The notes under the pieces are model-generated. The model saw only the letters and a list, made by a program, of their open reading frames with translations. It did no database searches and was not told the DNA's origin. 64,000 nt of DNA from positions 62,001 through 126,000 of the forward strand of contig NZ_JAJSLW010000009.1 in NCBI RefSeq assembly GCF_021729145.1, given 5' to 3'. This document shows positions 26,779-34,919 of this stretch, one piece after another. The position numbers were made by a program, and so were the translations under genes. Origin of the DNA: Membranihabitans maritimus (GTDB taxonomy: Bacteria > Bacteroidota > Bacteroidia > Chitinophagales > Saprospiraceae). The stretch's first letter is position 1; each line of letters opens with the position of its first letter.

Positions 26779-27345
26779 TTATTGCCCCACGATCATTGTT
26801 GATTGATGAGAAGAGTTAAAGTCAATGATATCTATCTCTCCGGTTTGGGGGTTTAAATTGATATTCATCCAGCCGATTAGAGACGGTGTAATATTATTTA
26901 TTTTAAAAACCAGGAAATTATTTGCTTCTGTATCGTTATGGCCAATCCGCCATTCGTTATTCCAATAGCTAAAGTCTGAAGTAATAGAGATTAGACTTGA
27001 AAATTGACCTTCCCAAATTTTGTCGCTGTATTCTCTAAAAATAGTATCTCCGGCTTTAGAAAATAGGAGGTTATAGTTTTCTTGTCGAAGTATTTCATTA
27101 GTCCCTTCCGGATGAATTCCACCAGTAATAAAATAGTAAAATGTGTCAACACCATCCGCTACTCCTTCACCATATTCTATAGTAAAGTCCACAAGAGTAT
27201 CGCCATTCATGTTTAATTCTCTAGCAGAGGGGATTTCTGGTTTGTCATTTTCCCGGTACTCCCTTTTGTCTTTTATTATGTTTTCCGCTTCACAACTAAA
27301 TAATAGTATTAACCCCAAAATATTAATGCCAATTATCTTATTCAT
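26779..27345 (-). CDS. Lipoprotein of unknown function
   Basis: 188 residues. Signal peptide with lipobox LLFSC (Cys 18), then a charged spacer (EAENIIKDKREYRENDKPEIPS) that would tether the domain off the membrane. The rest is beta-rich (VDFTIEYGEGVADG, FLVFKINNITPSLIGWMNINL). No family was recognised. First of a probable four-gene minus-strand unit with the next lipoprotein (44 bases on), sigma factor and anti-sigma-like gene. Confidence 0.6.
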   Translation of the reverse strand: MNKIIGINILGLILLFSCEAENIIKDKREYRENDKPEIPSARELNMNGDTLVDFTIEYGEGVADGVDTFYYFITGGIHPEGTNEILRQENYNLLFSKAGDTIFREYSDKIWEGQFSSLISITSDFSYWNNEWRIGHNDTEANNFLVFKINNITPSLIGWMNINLNPQTGEIDIIDFNSSHQSTMIVGQ

Positions 27346-27741
27346 TTTATGATTTTCAACTGATTGATTTTGTCATTTAATTTTGTAAGTAAGACGGAGG
27401 TGAATTACCGAAGGTTGGTGGATAAGTTTATTTTTTTTATTTGTGCGGATTCAAACGCCTGTATTGCCACTCTATGCAGGTTTATAGCGATTTGTTGCTA
27501 AAGTGTTAAATAGTTCTTTCGACTAAAATATTGGTTGGGATGCTTCGTATATTATTAAATTAAAGGTCGCTGATTTAATTAACGCCGTCAGGACCTACGG
27601 ACGCTAACGGGTTTAATCCTTTTAACGCTGACAGCGTCAAAAGACCTGTCAGCGTCGGAAACAAAGGTTTACCACAATGTACTTGGCTTGCCCACTATCA
27701 ATTAAATTTTGCCCTAAACATATTTTTAGTGTAGAATAGAA
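27346..27741. other. Intergenic stretch with one hairpin
   Basis: About 400 bases between the lipoprotein and pyrophosphatase genes. No gene or RNA was recognised. It contains the hairpin at 27625-27655 and related GACGCT/CAGCGTC words around 27580-27660. Confidence 0.5.
27625..27655. repeat. 10-bp inverted repeat, intergenic hairpin
   Basis: ACGCTGACAG (27625-27634) pairs with CTGTCAGCGT (27646-27655); inside, GTC/GAC pair around an AAAA tetraloop with one bulged C. GC-rich against an AT-rich background, it resembles REP-type intergenic elements. No T-run follows, so it is not an obvious terminator. Confidence 0.6.
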
Positions 27742-28281
27742 TCATAGTTTCCCGCCGTAGTGTTTTTGGTAAAGATTAATGGCGTCATTTATGACCTCGA
27801 GGGCGACATCCTTGTTTTGAAAATCTTCAACTGTTACGGTTTTATTTTCGAGTTTTTTGTAGTCTTCGAAAAAACTTTGTAGTTCGAGAAAGAAGTGGTC
27901 GGGTAGTTCGGATACATCGTTGTAATGGCTTACGCTTTTGTCGTTAGAGGCTACCGCTATGATTTTATCATCCTTTTCATTACCGTCAAGCATGCGCATA
28001 ACACCGATTACATTGGACTCTACTATACACATGGGGACAATATCCATTTGCGACAAGATAAGTATATCCAATGGATCGCGATCTTCACAGTAGGTCTGTG
28101 GAATAAAACCGTAATTCGCCGGGTAATTGACGGAAGAATACAACACCCTGTCAAGGCGAAGTAAACCGCTGTCTTTGTCCAATTCATATTTGGCCCGACT
28201 GTTTCTTGGAATTTCAATTATCCCGTTTACCATTTCGGGAATTTTGTCGCCAATATTTACTTCGTGCCAGGGATTGAACAT
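27742..28281 (-). CDS. ppa: Inorganic pyrophosphatase
   Basis: Hydrolyses pyrophosphate in the cytoplasm. 179 residues from ATG 28281 ([11 protein letters not shown]), the start expected for family I; an upstream in-frame start at 28332 would add an unrelated 17-residue tail. Conserved features: [38 protein letters not shown] with the metal-binding Asp cluster, and [11 protein letters not shown]-like SNDKSVSHY. Standalone gene. Confidence 0.95.
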   Translation of the reverse strand: MFNPWHEVNIGDKIPEMVNGIIEIPRNSRAKYELDKDSGLLRLDRVLYSSVNYPANYGFIPQTYCEDRDPLDILILSQMDIVPMCIVESNVIGVMRMLDGNEKDDKIIAVASNDKSVSHYNDVSELPDHFFLELQSFFEDYKKLENKTVTVEDFQNKDVALEVINDAINLYQKHYGGKL

Positions 28282-28377
28282 AATTATCTGTTTTAATAGA
28301 AAATGACTGCAAATATCTAAAATTTTTCGCAATTATAATTCGATAATTCAAAATAAAATTTCATTTGATGCAAAACA

Positions 28378-29460
28378 CTAAATCCATTTTTTTCTTTTGA
28401 AATAGTATATCAAGATCAGAGTAATTACGATCATAACACCCCAAACATAGAAATATCCATTGGGGTTGTCCAGTTCGGGAATGTTGGTGAAATTCATACC
28501 GTATACACCAACAATAAATGTCAAAGGGATAAAAAGTGTACTTATTATGGTTAGTAACTTCATCACTTCATTAGTCTTCATACTGATATTGGACATGTAT
28601 AATTCCCTGAGGCTCTTGTTTATTTCGAAGTATATTTCAATCAATTCTTGAATAGTGTTGATGTGGTCGTGAACATCCCTGAAGAAAATTTCATTCTTAG
28701 GATCAATAAAAGAGGTTTCATATCCCTGCATTTTGAATAGGGATTCTTTTAATGGCGTAATTATCCGCCGGAGATCCAAGAGATTCTTTTTGTGGATCAT
28801 AATTTTCTTTAAATGCTTTTCTTTAGGATTATCTGAAATTCGAGCCTCTAAAAATTGGATTTTTTCTCCTACGTTTTCAATGACGGAAAGATAATTATCA
28901 ACGATTAAATCTATCAAGGCATATAATAAATAATCTTCCCTGCTGTGCCTAATTCTACTGATGGGAAGTTCTAATCTTTCCCGAACAGGCCCGAAAATGT
29001 CCCCGGATTTTTCCTGAAATGACAGAAGATATTGATTTCCCAGGATAAAACTTATTTGTTCGACATTGTACACATTGGCATCGGAATCGCTCTTGGTTAC
29101 CACCTTTAGGCTGACGAAGAAATAGTCTTCATAAATGTCAAATTTCGGCCTTTGGTCCGTATTGAGGATATCTTCGAGTACCAAAGGATGAATGTTGAAA
29201 ATTTTCCCTATTGATTCCACTACATCAATATTATGTATCCCATCGATATTTACCCAGTTAACTTTTTTATCAGTAATAAATGATTTTAGCTCTTTTACTT
29301 TTTGAATTTCAGTTTTGACACTTTCGTTTTCATCATACTGTATTAATTCTATCTGAGTAGGTTCATTGGAATCTTTACCGACGTATACGAGCGACCCCGG
29401 AGGTAATCCTATTTTATTACTTGCGGACTTTTTGCGTTTTGTTGACCTGATTAGTGACAT
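28378..29460 (-). CDS. corA: Magnesium/cobalt transporter CorA
   Basis: 360 residues from ATG 29460; a TTG at 29526 would extend it by 22 residues. The large cytoplasmic domain (to about 295) is followed by two C-terminal membrane helices separated by the pore signature YGMNF. The segment SASNKIGLPPGSLVYVG at the N-terminus is common in Bacteroidota CorA. It forms a pentameric magnesium channel gated by cytoplasmic magnesium. Confidence 0.94.
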   Translation of the reverse strand: MSLIRSTKRKKSASNKIGLPPGSLVYVGKDSNEPTQIELIQYDENESVKTEIQKVKELKSFITDKKVNWVNIDGIHNIDVVESIGKIFNIHPLVLEDILNTDQRPKFDIYEDYFFVSLKVVTKSDSDANVYNVEQISFILGNQYLLSFQEKSGDIFGPVRERLELPISRIRHSREDYLLYALIDLIVDNYLSVIENVGEKIQFLEARISDNPKEKHLKKIMIHKKNLLDLRRIITPLKESLFKMQGYETSFIDPKNEIFFRDVHDHINTIQELIEIYFEINKSLRELYMSNISMKTNEVMKLLTIISTLFIPLTFIVGVYGMNFTNIPELDNPNGYFYVWGVMIVITLILIYYFKRKKWI

Positions 29461-29733
29461 TGAAAATGGTTTTGCGGTTAAATCTGATAGTATTAATTTT
29501 AATTTATTGCTGAATAAAATATCCAATTTTTCTTGATATGCATTAATAGCATTGCTTCACCGACGAAATTCATTTTATTATAGACAAATGTTTCATTTTG
29601 AATCTTTAACACTTGATTTTTAAGGAGACTTTAAGAAAGAAATATTAAAAATAATACAACTTCTCATAAATTTTTGATGTTACTACTATAACAAAATACA
29701 AAACATTTTTTCGGCGATTTGTTTGAAGTAGGG
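29461..29733. other. Intergenic region upstream of corA, possible plus-strand transcript
   Basis: No protein-coding frame was recognised. On the plus strand it runs into the terminator-like hairpin at 29734-29775, so a small RNA beginning somewhere here is possible. No clear TAnnTTTG promoter box with a partner was found. Confidence 0.3.
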
Positions 29734-29775
29734 AAGCGGGATATCCAATTGGGGATATTCCCGCTTTTTGTTTTA
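29734..29775 (+). terminator. Intrinsic terminator oriented on the plus strand
   Basis: AAGCGGGA+TATCC (29734-29746) pairs with GGATA+TCCCGCTT (29753-29766, one bulged T at 29758), loop AATTGG, followed by TTTTGTTTTATATTTTTAT. The T-run lies on the plus side only, yet both flanking genes are on the minus strand, so it does not end either of them. Confidence 0.7.
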
Positions 29776-30372
29776 TATTTTTATATTTTTGATGGGGATA
29801 GACGGTGCTTTTCCCCAGTCCAACATAGCATTGACTAATTTTACTTTTTCAAAAGAATTTAAGTCCTCTTTTTTTAAAAGAGTTTCATGTAACATCCCTT
29901 CTTTGATTAATTTTTGTCTTTTCGTTCCCTTTAAAAGTGGGGTAGAGGGAGTGTACCATGATCCATCTTTAAGAAATGCAAGATTTGAGTAACGGCTGTC
30001 AGTTATAAGGCCGTTTTTGATAATTATAATTTCGTCGGCCCCGGAGGTTGCCTTGAGATTGTTTAGAACCTTTCGGTCAGTAAGTTTATAGCTATAATCA
30101 ATGGTGTTATTAATCACGCATTCAAGAGTATCTATCGATTTAGCCACGTAGGGATGAAATTCTATTTGGGAGATTTCCCGGTCGTAAAGAATTCTGCACT
30201 TATATCTGACGTCAGGATCGAGGTAGTTTGCTTTGATTACTTCACGGAGGTTTGGAGTAGTAGCATTCGGGCCGTAATGATCCCGGATGGTCCGGTTCAT
30301 TCTTGCTTGATGAAGGGGAAGATTTTCCGCTATTTTCTTATTTATACAAATACTTTCCAGGAATCGGGACAT
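29773..30372 (-). CDS. pabC: Aminotransferase class IV, probable aminodeoxychorismate lyase
   Basis: 199 residues, shorter than typical PabC (about 270), with the class IV fold motifs: LPLHQARMNRTIRDHYG near the N-terminus, the PLP-lysine strand YSYKLTDRK and the conserved DEIIIIKNGLITDSRYSNLAF (read in parts) and GTKRQKLI. It would split aminodeoxychorismate into p-aminobenzoate and pyruvate for folate. It overlaps the end of the pabB-like gene by 35 bases, which supports this role over other class IV members. Confidence 0.8.
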   Translation of the reverse strand: MSRFLESICINKKIAENLPLHQARMNRTIRDHYGPNATTPNLREVIKANYLDPDVRYKCRILYDREISQIEFHPYVAKSIDTLECVINNTIDYSYKLTDRKVLNNLKATSGADEIIIIKNGLITDSRYSNLAFLKDGSWYTPSTPLLKGTKRQKLIKEGMLHETLLKKEDLNSFEKVKLVNAMLDWGKAPSIPIKNIKI

Positions 30373-31390
30373 AAATCTTATTAATAAGTTCTTCGTATTC
30401 TTCTTTCGGATTGCTTAATTCATGTATACCGCCTCCGCTTTTATACCACAATTGATTTCTTATTTTTTCAATAAAACGAATCATTACAGCAGATTCTAGG
30501 TTCGCACCATCGTAATAACCAAAAATTCCAGTATAAAAACCGCGATCGTATCCTTCTGTTTCTTTAATGATCTCCAGTGTCTTTTGTTTGGGAACCCCGG
30601 TTACAGAACCAGCAGGAAGAAGTTTAAAAATAATTGACCCCAACGAACTTTTATAATTTTTGGGTAATTCTCCCTGGATTTCAGAACTCACCTGCCATAG
30701 GTTTTTGTGGGAAGTGCTGATATATTCAAAATATCGGAAGCGATTTACTTTAATGTTATTTGAAACAGATCCGAGATCATTCCTCAAAAGATCAACAATG
30801 GAAGCATGTTCTGCCATTTCTTTGCGATTGTTTGCCAATTGATTCTTCGAATTAGGTAGATCAGCATTTATTGTGCCTTTCATCGGATAGGTTTTTACTA
30901 TACCGTCTTTAATGGTAATAAATGTCTCTGGACTAAATACGGTGAACTGATTGTTGTAATATAGTTTATATTTAGCGGTTGCGTGCTTATATATGTCTTG
31001 CAAACCCAAATTAGTATATATCGGTGTTTGAGTCGTAAGGTTTAACAGGTAAGTGTTGCCGTTTTCAATTTCATTCTTGACTTTTAGGTACATCTTTGCA
31101 TAATCCTCAAAATCGAGTGGGGTCGAATCCAGGAAAAAATCAGGAACTTCTTTTTCTCCTTGATTTAGAGATTCTTTTTCTCCTGCAATGGATATGGCAT
31201 TAGTATTTAATACACTGCTATCAAATCCCGGTACGGCAAATTGGATTTTTCTCTGATTCTTGAGTTCAGATATAGGAAGTACAATAGTTTTGCTTTGATC
31301 ATAATTGATCATAAAGAAGAACGCCTTATTATCAGCAGATAATTTGTTGATATTGGATATAGCTGATTCCTTTGAATGGGTTATGTTCAC
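30338..31390 (-). CDS. pabB: Aminodeoxychorismate synthase component I
   Basis: 350 residues, a chorismate-binding enzyme with little of the usual N-terminal domain. Motifs: YPMKGTINAD, where the Lys at the position occupied by Ala in TrpE marks PabB-type chemistry; LLRNDLGSVS; ILPAGSVTGVPK-like LLPAGSVTGVPK; and GFYTGIFGYYDG. Starts at GTG 31390. It makes 4-amino-4-deoxychorismate with a glutaminase partner (PabA) not present in the window. Downstream pabC-like gene overlaps it. Confidence 0.87.
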   Translation of the reverse strand: MNITHSKESAISNINKLSADNKAFFFMINYDQSKTIVLPISELKNQRKIQFAVPGFDSSVLNTNAISIAGEKESLNQGEKEVPDFFLDSTPLDFEDYAKMYLKVKNEIENGNTYLLNLTTQTPIYTNLGLQDIYKHATAKYKLYYNNQFTVFSPETFITIKDGIVKTYPMKGTINADLPNSKNQLANNRKEMAEHASIVDLLRNDLGSVSNNIKVNRFRYFEYISTSHKNLWQVSSEIQGELPKNYKSSLGSIIFKLLPAGSVTGVPKQKTLEIIKETEGYDRGFYTGIFGYYDGANLESAVMIRFIEKIRNQLWYKSGGGIHELSNPKEEYEELINKIYVPIPGKYLYK

Positions 31391-31790
31391 AATCTTTTTG
31401 ATTTATGACTCTGAAAATTCATTCTGGGGTACAAATATGCTATTATTCGTGAGAAAATCATGAATAAAGGTAGTTTAACACAATGGAATCAAATTTTTAC
31501 TGAAAAAGTTTCAATTTGTACTGTGTACTTTACCTTTTAATTGCCTTCAATGGTATACAGAAAGAGTTTACTATTTACCTGGAGTTTATCAGACTTCTCG
31601 TATATGATTGGCATAGTAACCAATCATTGCGCTTATAAAACTGATAAAAAAAAATCTCAACTAGAAATATTGTCAGCGGGTGACCATACATTATGCTTAA
31701 GGCAAAATTATATCTAGTTTTTTAGCAACCCAAATATTACCAAAACGGCCCTTCAGTATGGAAGTACAAAATTATAGCAAAAAAATTAAA
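31391..31790. other. Intergenic stretch without recognisable gene
   Basis: About 400 bases between the pabB start and the tRNA terminator. Only short AT-rich frames; no promoter pair or repeat that can be supported. Confidence 0.5.
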
Positions 31791-31830
31791 GGATAAAAGA
31801 AAACCCTGATCTCAGTGAAGAAATCAGGGT
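31791..31830 (-). terminator. Terminator of tRNA-Glu
   Basis: On the minus strand ACCCTGAT (31830-31823) pairs with ATCAGGGT (31810-31803), 12-base loop, followed by TTTCTTTTATCC. It lies 9 bases after the tRNA CCA end. Confidence 0.8.
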
Positions 31831-31839
31831 AGTTCCCGT

Positions 31840-31914
31840 TGGCAGCCCGTAGGGGAATCGAACCCCTGTTACCAGGATGAAAACCTGGCGTCCTAACCCC
31901 TAGACGAACGGGCC
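31840..31914 (-). tRNA. tRNA-Glu, anticodon TTC
   Basis: 75 nt including an encoded CCA. Acceptor arm GGCCCGT pairs with ACGGGCT (first pair G-U), the discriminator is G, the anticodon arm is CCAGG-TTTTCAT-CCTGG giving anticodon TTC (plus-strand 31879-31881), and the T arm AGGGG-TTCGATT-CCCCT is intact. Reads GAA/GAG codons. Strong promoter upstream and terminator downstream show a single-gene unit. Confidence 0.97.
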
Positions 31915-31942
31915 GTGTTACCATATCTTTCAAAAGCGATGG

Positions 31943-31972
31943 CAAATATATAAGGAAATTTTTACTTCCAAA
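31943..31972 (-). promoter_or_regulatory. Promoter of tRNA-Glu
   Basis: Read on the minus strand: -33 box TTTG (31972-31969), 18-base spacer, -7 box TATATTTG (31950-31943). Both boxes match the Bacteroidota housekeeping consensus exactly, and the start would fall about 20 bases before the mature tRNA. Confidence 0.85.
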
Positions 31973-32105
31973 AAAAATATTCATTTTTCTTGCAAAAATT
32001 TTTGGGCGGCTGAATTAATAAAAAATTAACTACCTTTACGGCTTGTTTTTGGGAGGAATTCCAAATTTTACATTCACTGAGTTTTTGAAATAAAAAAAGA
32101 AATTT

Positions 32106-33104
32106 ATGCCTAAAAAAATTGCAATTAATGGTTTTGGAAGAATTGGAAGATTGACTTTCAGAAGTCTATTGGATAATGACGAAGTTGATGTAGTAGCTAT
32201 TAACGATTTGACTGATAATGCTACGTTGGCCCATCTTCTGAAATACGATACTGCCCATGGGTCATTAGACCATGATATAAAAGCAGATGATGAAAATATT
32301 TTTGTAGATGGGAATAAAATTGTAGCATTATCTGAGCGAGATCCTTCGAAATTGCCATGGAAAGATCTTGGTATAGACTTAGTGTTGGAATGTACAGGTA
32401 TTTTTAGAGACCGGTCTAAAGCATCTATGCATTTGGAGGCCGGTGCAAAGAAAGTATTAATATCTGCTCCTGCCAAAGGCGGAGATGTAAAAACCATTGT
32501 TTTAGGTGTTAATCACGATGAAATTGATGTGGAAGAAACGGTATTTTCTAATGCCTCTTGTACGACCAATTGTTTGGCACCTGTAGTAAAAACATTGGAT
32601 GAAAATTTTGGTATTATCCTCGGTAGTATGAGCACCATTCATGCTTATACATCGGATCAAAATATTCAGGATGCTCCGCATGGAGACCTTAGACGAGCCC
32701 GGGCTGCAGCACAAAATATTGTTCCTACAAGCACAGGAGCTGCAAAGGCTGTAAGGTTGGTATATCCTAAGATTGGCGACAAAATTATGGCAATGGCATT
32801 TCGAGTGCCTACAATAACCGGATCAATTGTTGATTTAACAGTGAAAGTAGAGAAGAAGACTTCTGCAGAAGAAGTGAATGAAATATTTAAAAAGCAAGCT
32901 GAGGGCCCCATGAAAGGAATCCTTAAGTTTGAGACAGATCCAATTGTATCTAGTGACATTGTAGGTTCTACCTATTCCTCTATTTTTGATTCCGAATTGA
33001 CAACTGTAGATGACGAATTTGTAAGAGTAGTAAGTTGGTATGATAATGAAGCGGGATATTCTACCCGATTAGGCCAATTAGCAGTTAAATTAGTTACAGA
33101 ATAA
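32106..33104 (+). CDS. gap: Glyceraldehyde-3-phosphate dehydrogenase, type I
   Basis: 332 residues. Oxidises glyceraldehyde 3-phosphate with NAD and phosphate. NAD-binding INGFGRIGRL at the N-terminus, catalytic Cys near 152 in NASCTTNCLAP, and WYDNEAGYSTR at the C-terminus. Asp at the end of the second strand (AINDLTD) favours NAD over NADP. A weak -7-like TACCTTTA lies at 32031-32038. Single-gene unit ended by a strong terminator. Confidence 0.97.
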   Translation: MPKKIAINGFGRIGRLTFRSLLDNDEVDVVAINDLTDNATLAHLLKYDTAHGSLDHDIKADDENIFVDGNKIVALSERDPSKLPWKDLGIDLVLECTGIFRDRSKASMHLEAGAKKVLISAPAKGGDVKTIVLGVNHDEIDVEETVFSNASCTTNCLAPVVKTLDENFGIILGSMSTIHAYTSDQNIQDAPHGDLRRARAAAQNIVPTSTGAAKAVRLVYPKIGDKIMAMAFRVPTITGSIVDLTVKVEKKTSAEEVNEIFKKQAEGPMKGILKFETDPIVSSDIVGSTYSSIFDSELTTVDDEFVRVVSWYDNEAGYSTRLGQLAVKLVTE

Positions 33105-33128
33105 TATCCGCAGTAATTATAAAAACAA

Positions 33129-33166
33129 AAAGAGCCGTTTGGAATTTTTCTAACGGCTCTTTTTAT
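33129..33166 (+). terminator. Bidirectional terminator after gap
   Basis: Eleven-base-pair stem AAAGAGCCGTT (33129-33139) / AACGGCTCTTT (33152-33162), loop of 12, then TT-ATTT. The A-run before the left arm gives a T-run on the other strand, so it can stop both gap and the facing gene that ends at 33150. Confidence 0.9.
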
Positions 33167-34919
33167 TTAGTTCTTCATATAACACACTGTGTAGGTTGGA
33201 TCTGATATCTTGCGAGTATAATTTGGTATTCGAACGGGTAGGATGGACCCGGTTGCTCAAGAAAACAAATGTATATGAGTATTCAGGATCTATCCAGATC
33301 ATAGTGCCCGTAAACCCACTGTGTCCATAACTGCTTTGTGAAGCTAGCGGAGACATATAACTGGAATAATCGCTTTTGGGTAAAGGTGGGCGGTCAAATC
33401 CAAGTGCCCTGCGATTACCTTCTTCACAATAACCGCATTTCGTGAACAATTCTAAAGTAGCAGTCTCCCAATATTGTCTTCCTCCGTATGTCCCTTTTCT
33501 TCTCCATGTTTCACCTAATTTTGCTAAATCCAGTGCATTGGAAAACAAACCGGCATTGGTGGATACACCACCCAAAACAGCTGCAGCTTCATCGTGGACC
33601 TTGCCCCGTACTAATTGATTTCGCCAGAAATTATCCATTTCTGTTGGAGGCATGTGATTTAATGGATAGTAACTTAACGGATTATATTTTATTTTATGGG
33701 CCCCCATAGGTTCGTAAACCGTGGTATATAAAAATTGATCAATAGTATTTCCGGTTTTGGTTTTTACCAAATCAGGAAATAATAAAAAGGAAAGGCCAGA
33801 ATAAACATATTTATTTCCGGGGTTCAGACCGGAAGTATCAATGGCGTTATAAATGAATTTGTTGAATTTATCAGAAGCATAAATTGAGTCCGTTATGGGA
33901 TATGAAAATTCACCGTGCCGGGTGGGAGACAATGTGTGCTTTTGAAATTTCCCATTGTTGGATTCAGCCATTTTGTAGTATACCATATAAGGTTTGAGTC
34001 CGGCGCTATGGGTAAGAACTCGTTTCATGGATAAGTCGCCCTTGTTTGAGTGGGCCAGAAAGGGAAAATACGTTTTTAACGGTTCATTGATATGAAATTC
34101 CCCATTATCGTATAATGACATTAAAGAGCTTACACCTGCAGTCACCTTGGTTACACTCGCCAGATCATACAGATCTCTGTCACGGACTAGAAATTTCTTA
34201 TCATAAGAATGGTATCCAATAGATTTTTGATATATAACTGAGCCTTTATAGACTATAACTATTTCAGCACCAGGGTAAGCCATTGAATCAATTCCTGATT
34301 GAAGAATTGAATCCAATTGAAAATTGAGCCATTGACTATCCAGCCCCATGTAACCAGGGGAAAGAAATGAAAGCCTTGTATCTGTCGCTAACGTTCTTTT
34401 CTCCGTTATGCGAATACCTTTAAATAAGTACTGGGCAAGAAGATCAAAAATAAATCCATTGTAATTGTCTCCTATCGAATATGAGGGTATTTGTCGGGGA
34501 ATAGTGGATTTAAGCCTTTTTCCTGCAGAGATTATCAAGGCACGATCCTGAACAATTGTATCCGGAATTTCTGTTTCCGGATCTATGACAAAAATGGTTA
34601 ATGAATTTTGAGTATCCTTTGTAGGCCAGGTCCATCGGTATTCCAGGTCAATTTTTCCGGCATCAATATATGATTCCAACCTGTCGACAAAGCAATCAGT
34701 ATATCTTCGGTCAGTATTAATCCAGTAGATTTGAATTGTGAATTCTGATAAATCGTCTGCTTCAATCTGAAAAGGCGAATCCGTCGATTCAACTGTTTGA
34801 ATGAATTGATTAATTGAAGAATAGGAATTAGTTTGACCATTGATCATTTGAAATGGAAGGATAATGAAAATAGATAACCACGAATAATTAGAAAACGTCA
34901 TACATTTCATTTTCATCAA
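33150..34919 (-). CDS. Exported beta-lactamase-family serine hydrolase with GH3-like N-terminal remnant
   Basis: 589 residues. Signal peptide about 12-29 (ending INGQT). Residues about 95-190 (SLTIFVIDPETE, FDLLAQYLFKGIRITEKR, TRLSFLSPGYMGLDSQWL) resemble the end of the GH3 C-terminal domain and its link to the lactamase in GH3/beta-lactamase fusion proteins. The class C/DD-peptidase domain follows: ASVTKV near 253-258 (nucleophile Ser and Lys), YSGLSFLL as the Y-x-N-like region, and GHSGFTGTMIW as the HxG motif. It probably acts on peptidoglycan peptides. Overlaps the upstream NlpC/P60 gene by 32 bases. Confidence 0.85.
   Translation of the reverse strand: MMKMKCMTFSNYSWLSIFIILPFQMINGQTNSYSSINQFIQTVESTDSPFQIEADDLSEFTIQIYWINTDRRYTDCFVDRLESYIDAGKIDLEYRWTWPTKDTQNSLTIFVIDPETEIPDTIVQDRALIISAGKRLKSTIPRQIPSYSIGDNYNGFIFDLLAQYLFKGIRITEKRTLATDTRLSFLSPGYMGLDSQWLNFQLDSILQSGIDSMAYPGAEIVIVYKGSVIYQKSIGYHSYDKKFLVRDRDLYDLASVTKVTAGVSSLMSLYDNGEFHINEPLKTYFPFLAHSNKGDLSMKRVLTHSAGLKPYMVYYKMAESNNGKFQKHTLSPTRHGEFSYPITDSIYASDKFNKFIYNAIDTSGLNPGNKYVYSGLSFLLFPDLVKTKTGNTIDQFLYTTVYEPMGAHKIKYNPLSYYPLNHMPPTEMDNFWRNQLVRGKVHDEAAAVLGGVSTNAGLFSNALDLAKLGETWRRKGTYGGRQYWETATLELFTKCGYCEEGNRRALGFDRPPLPKSDYSSYMSPLASQSSYGHSGFTGTMIWIDPEYSYTFVFLSNRVHPTRSNTKLYSQDIRSNLHSVLYEELNKKSR

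Noticed and set aside
28282-28332. N-terminal extension of pyrophosphatase to 28332
   Set aside because: Unrelated 17-residue tail; ATG 28281 (MFNPWHEV) is the usual family start.
31772-31984. Minus-strand frame over the tRNA-Glu gene
   Set aside because: It is simply the translation of the tRNA and its terminator; the tRNA explains the sequence.
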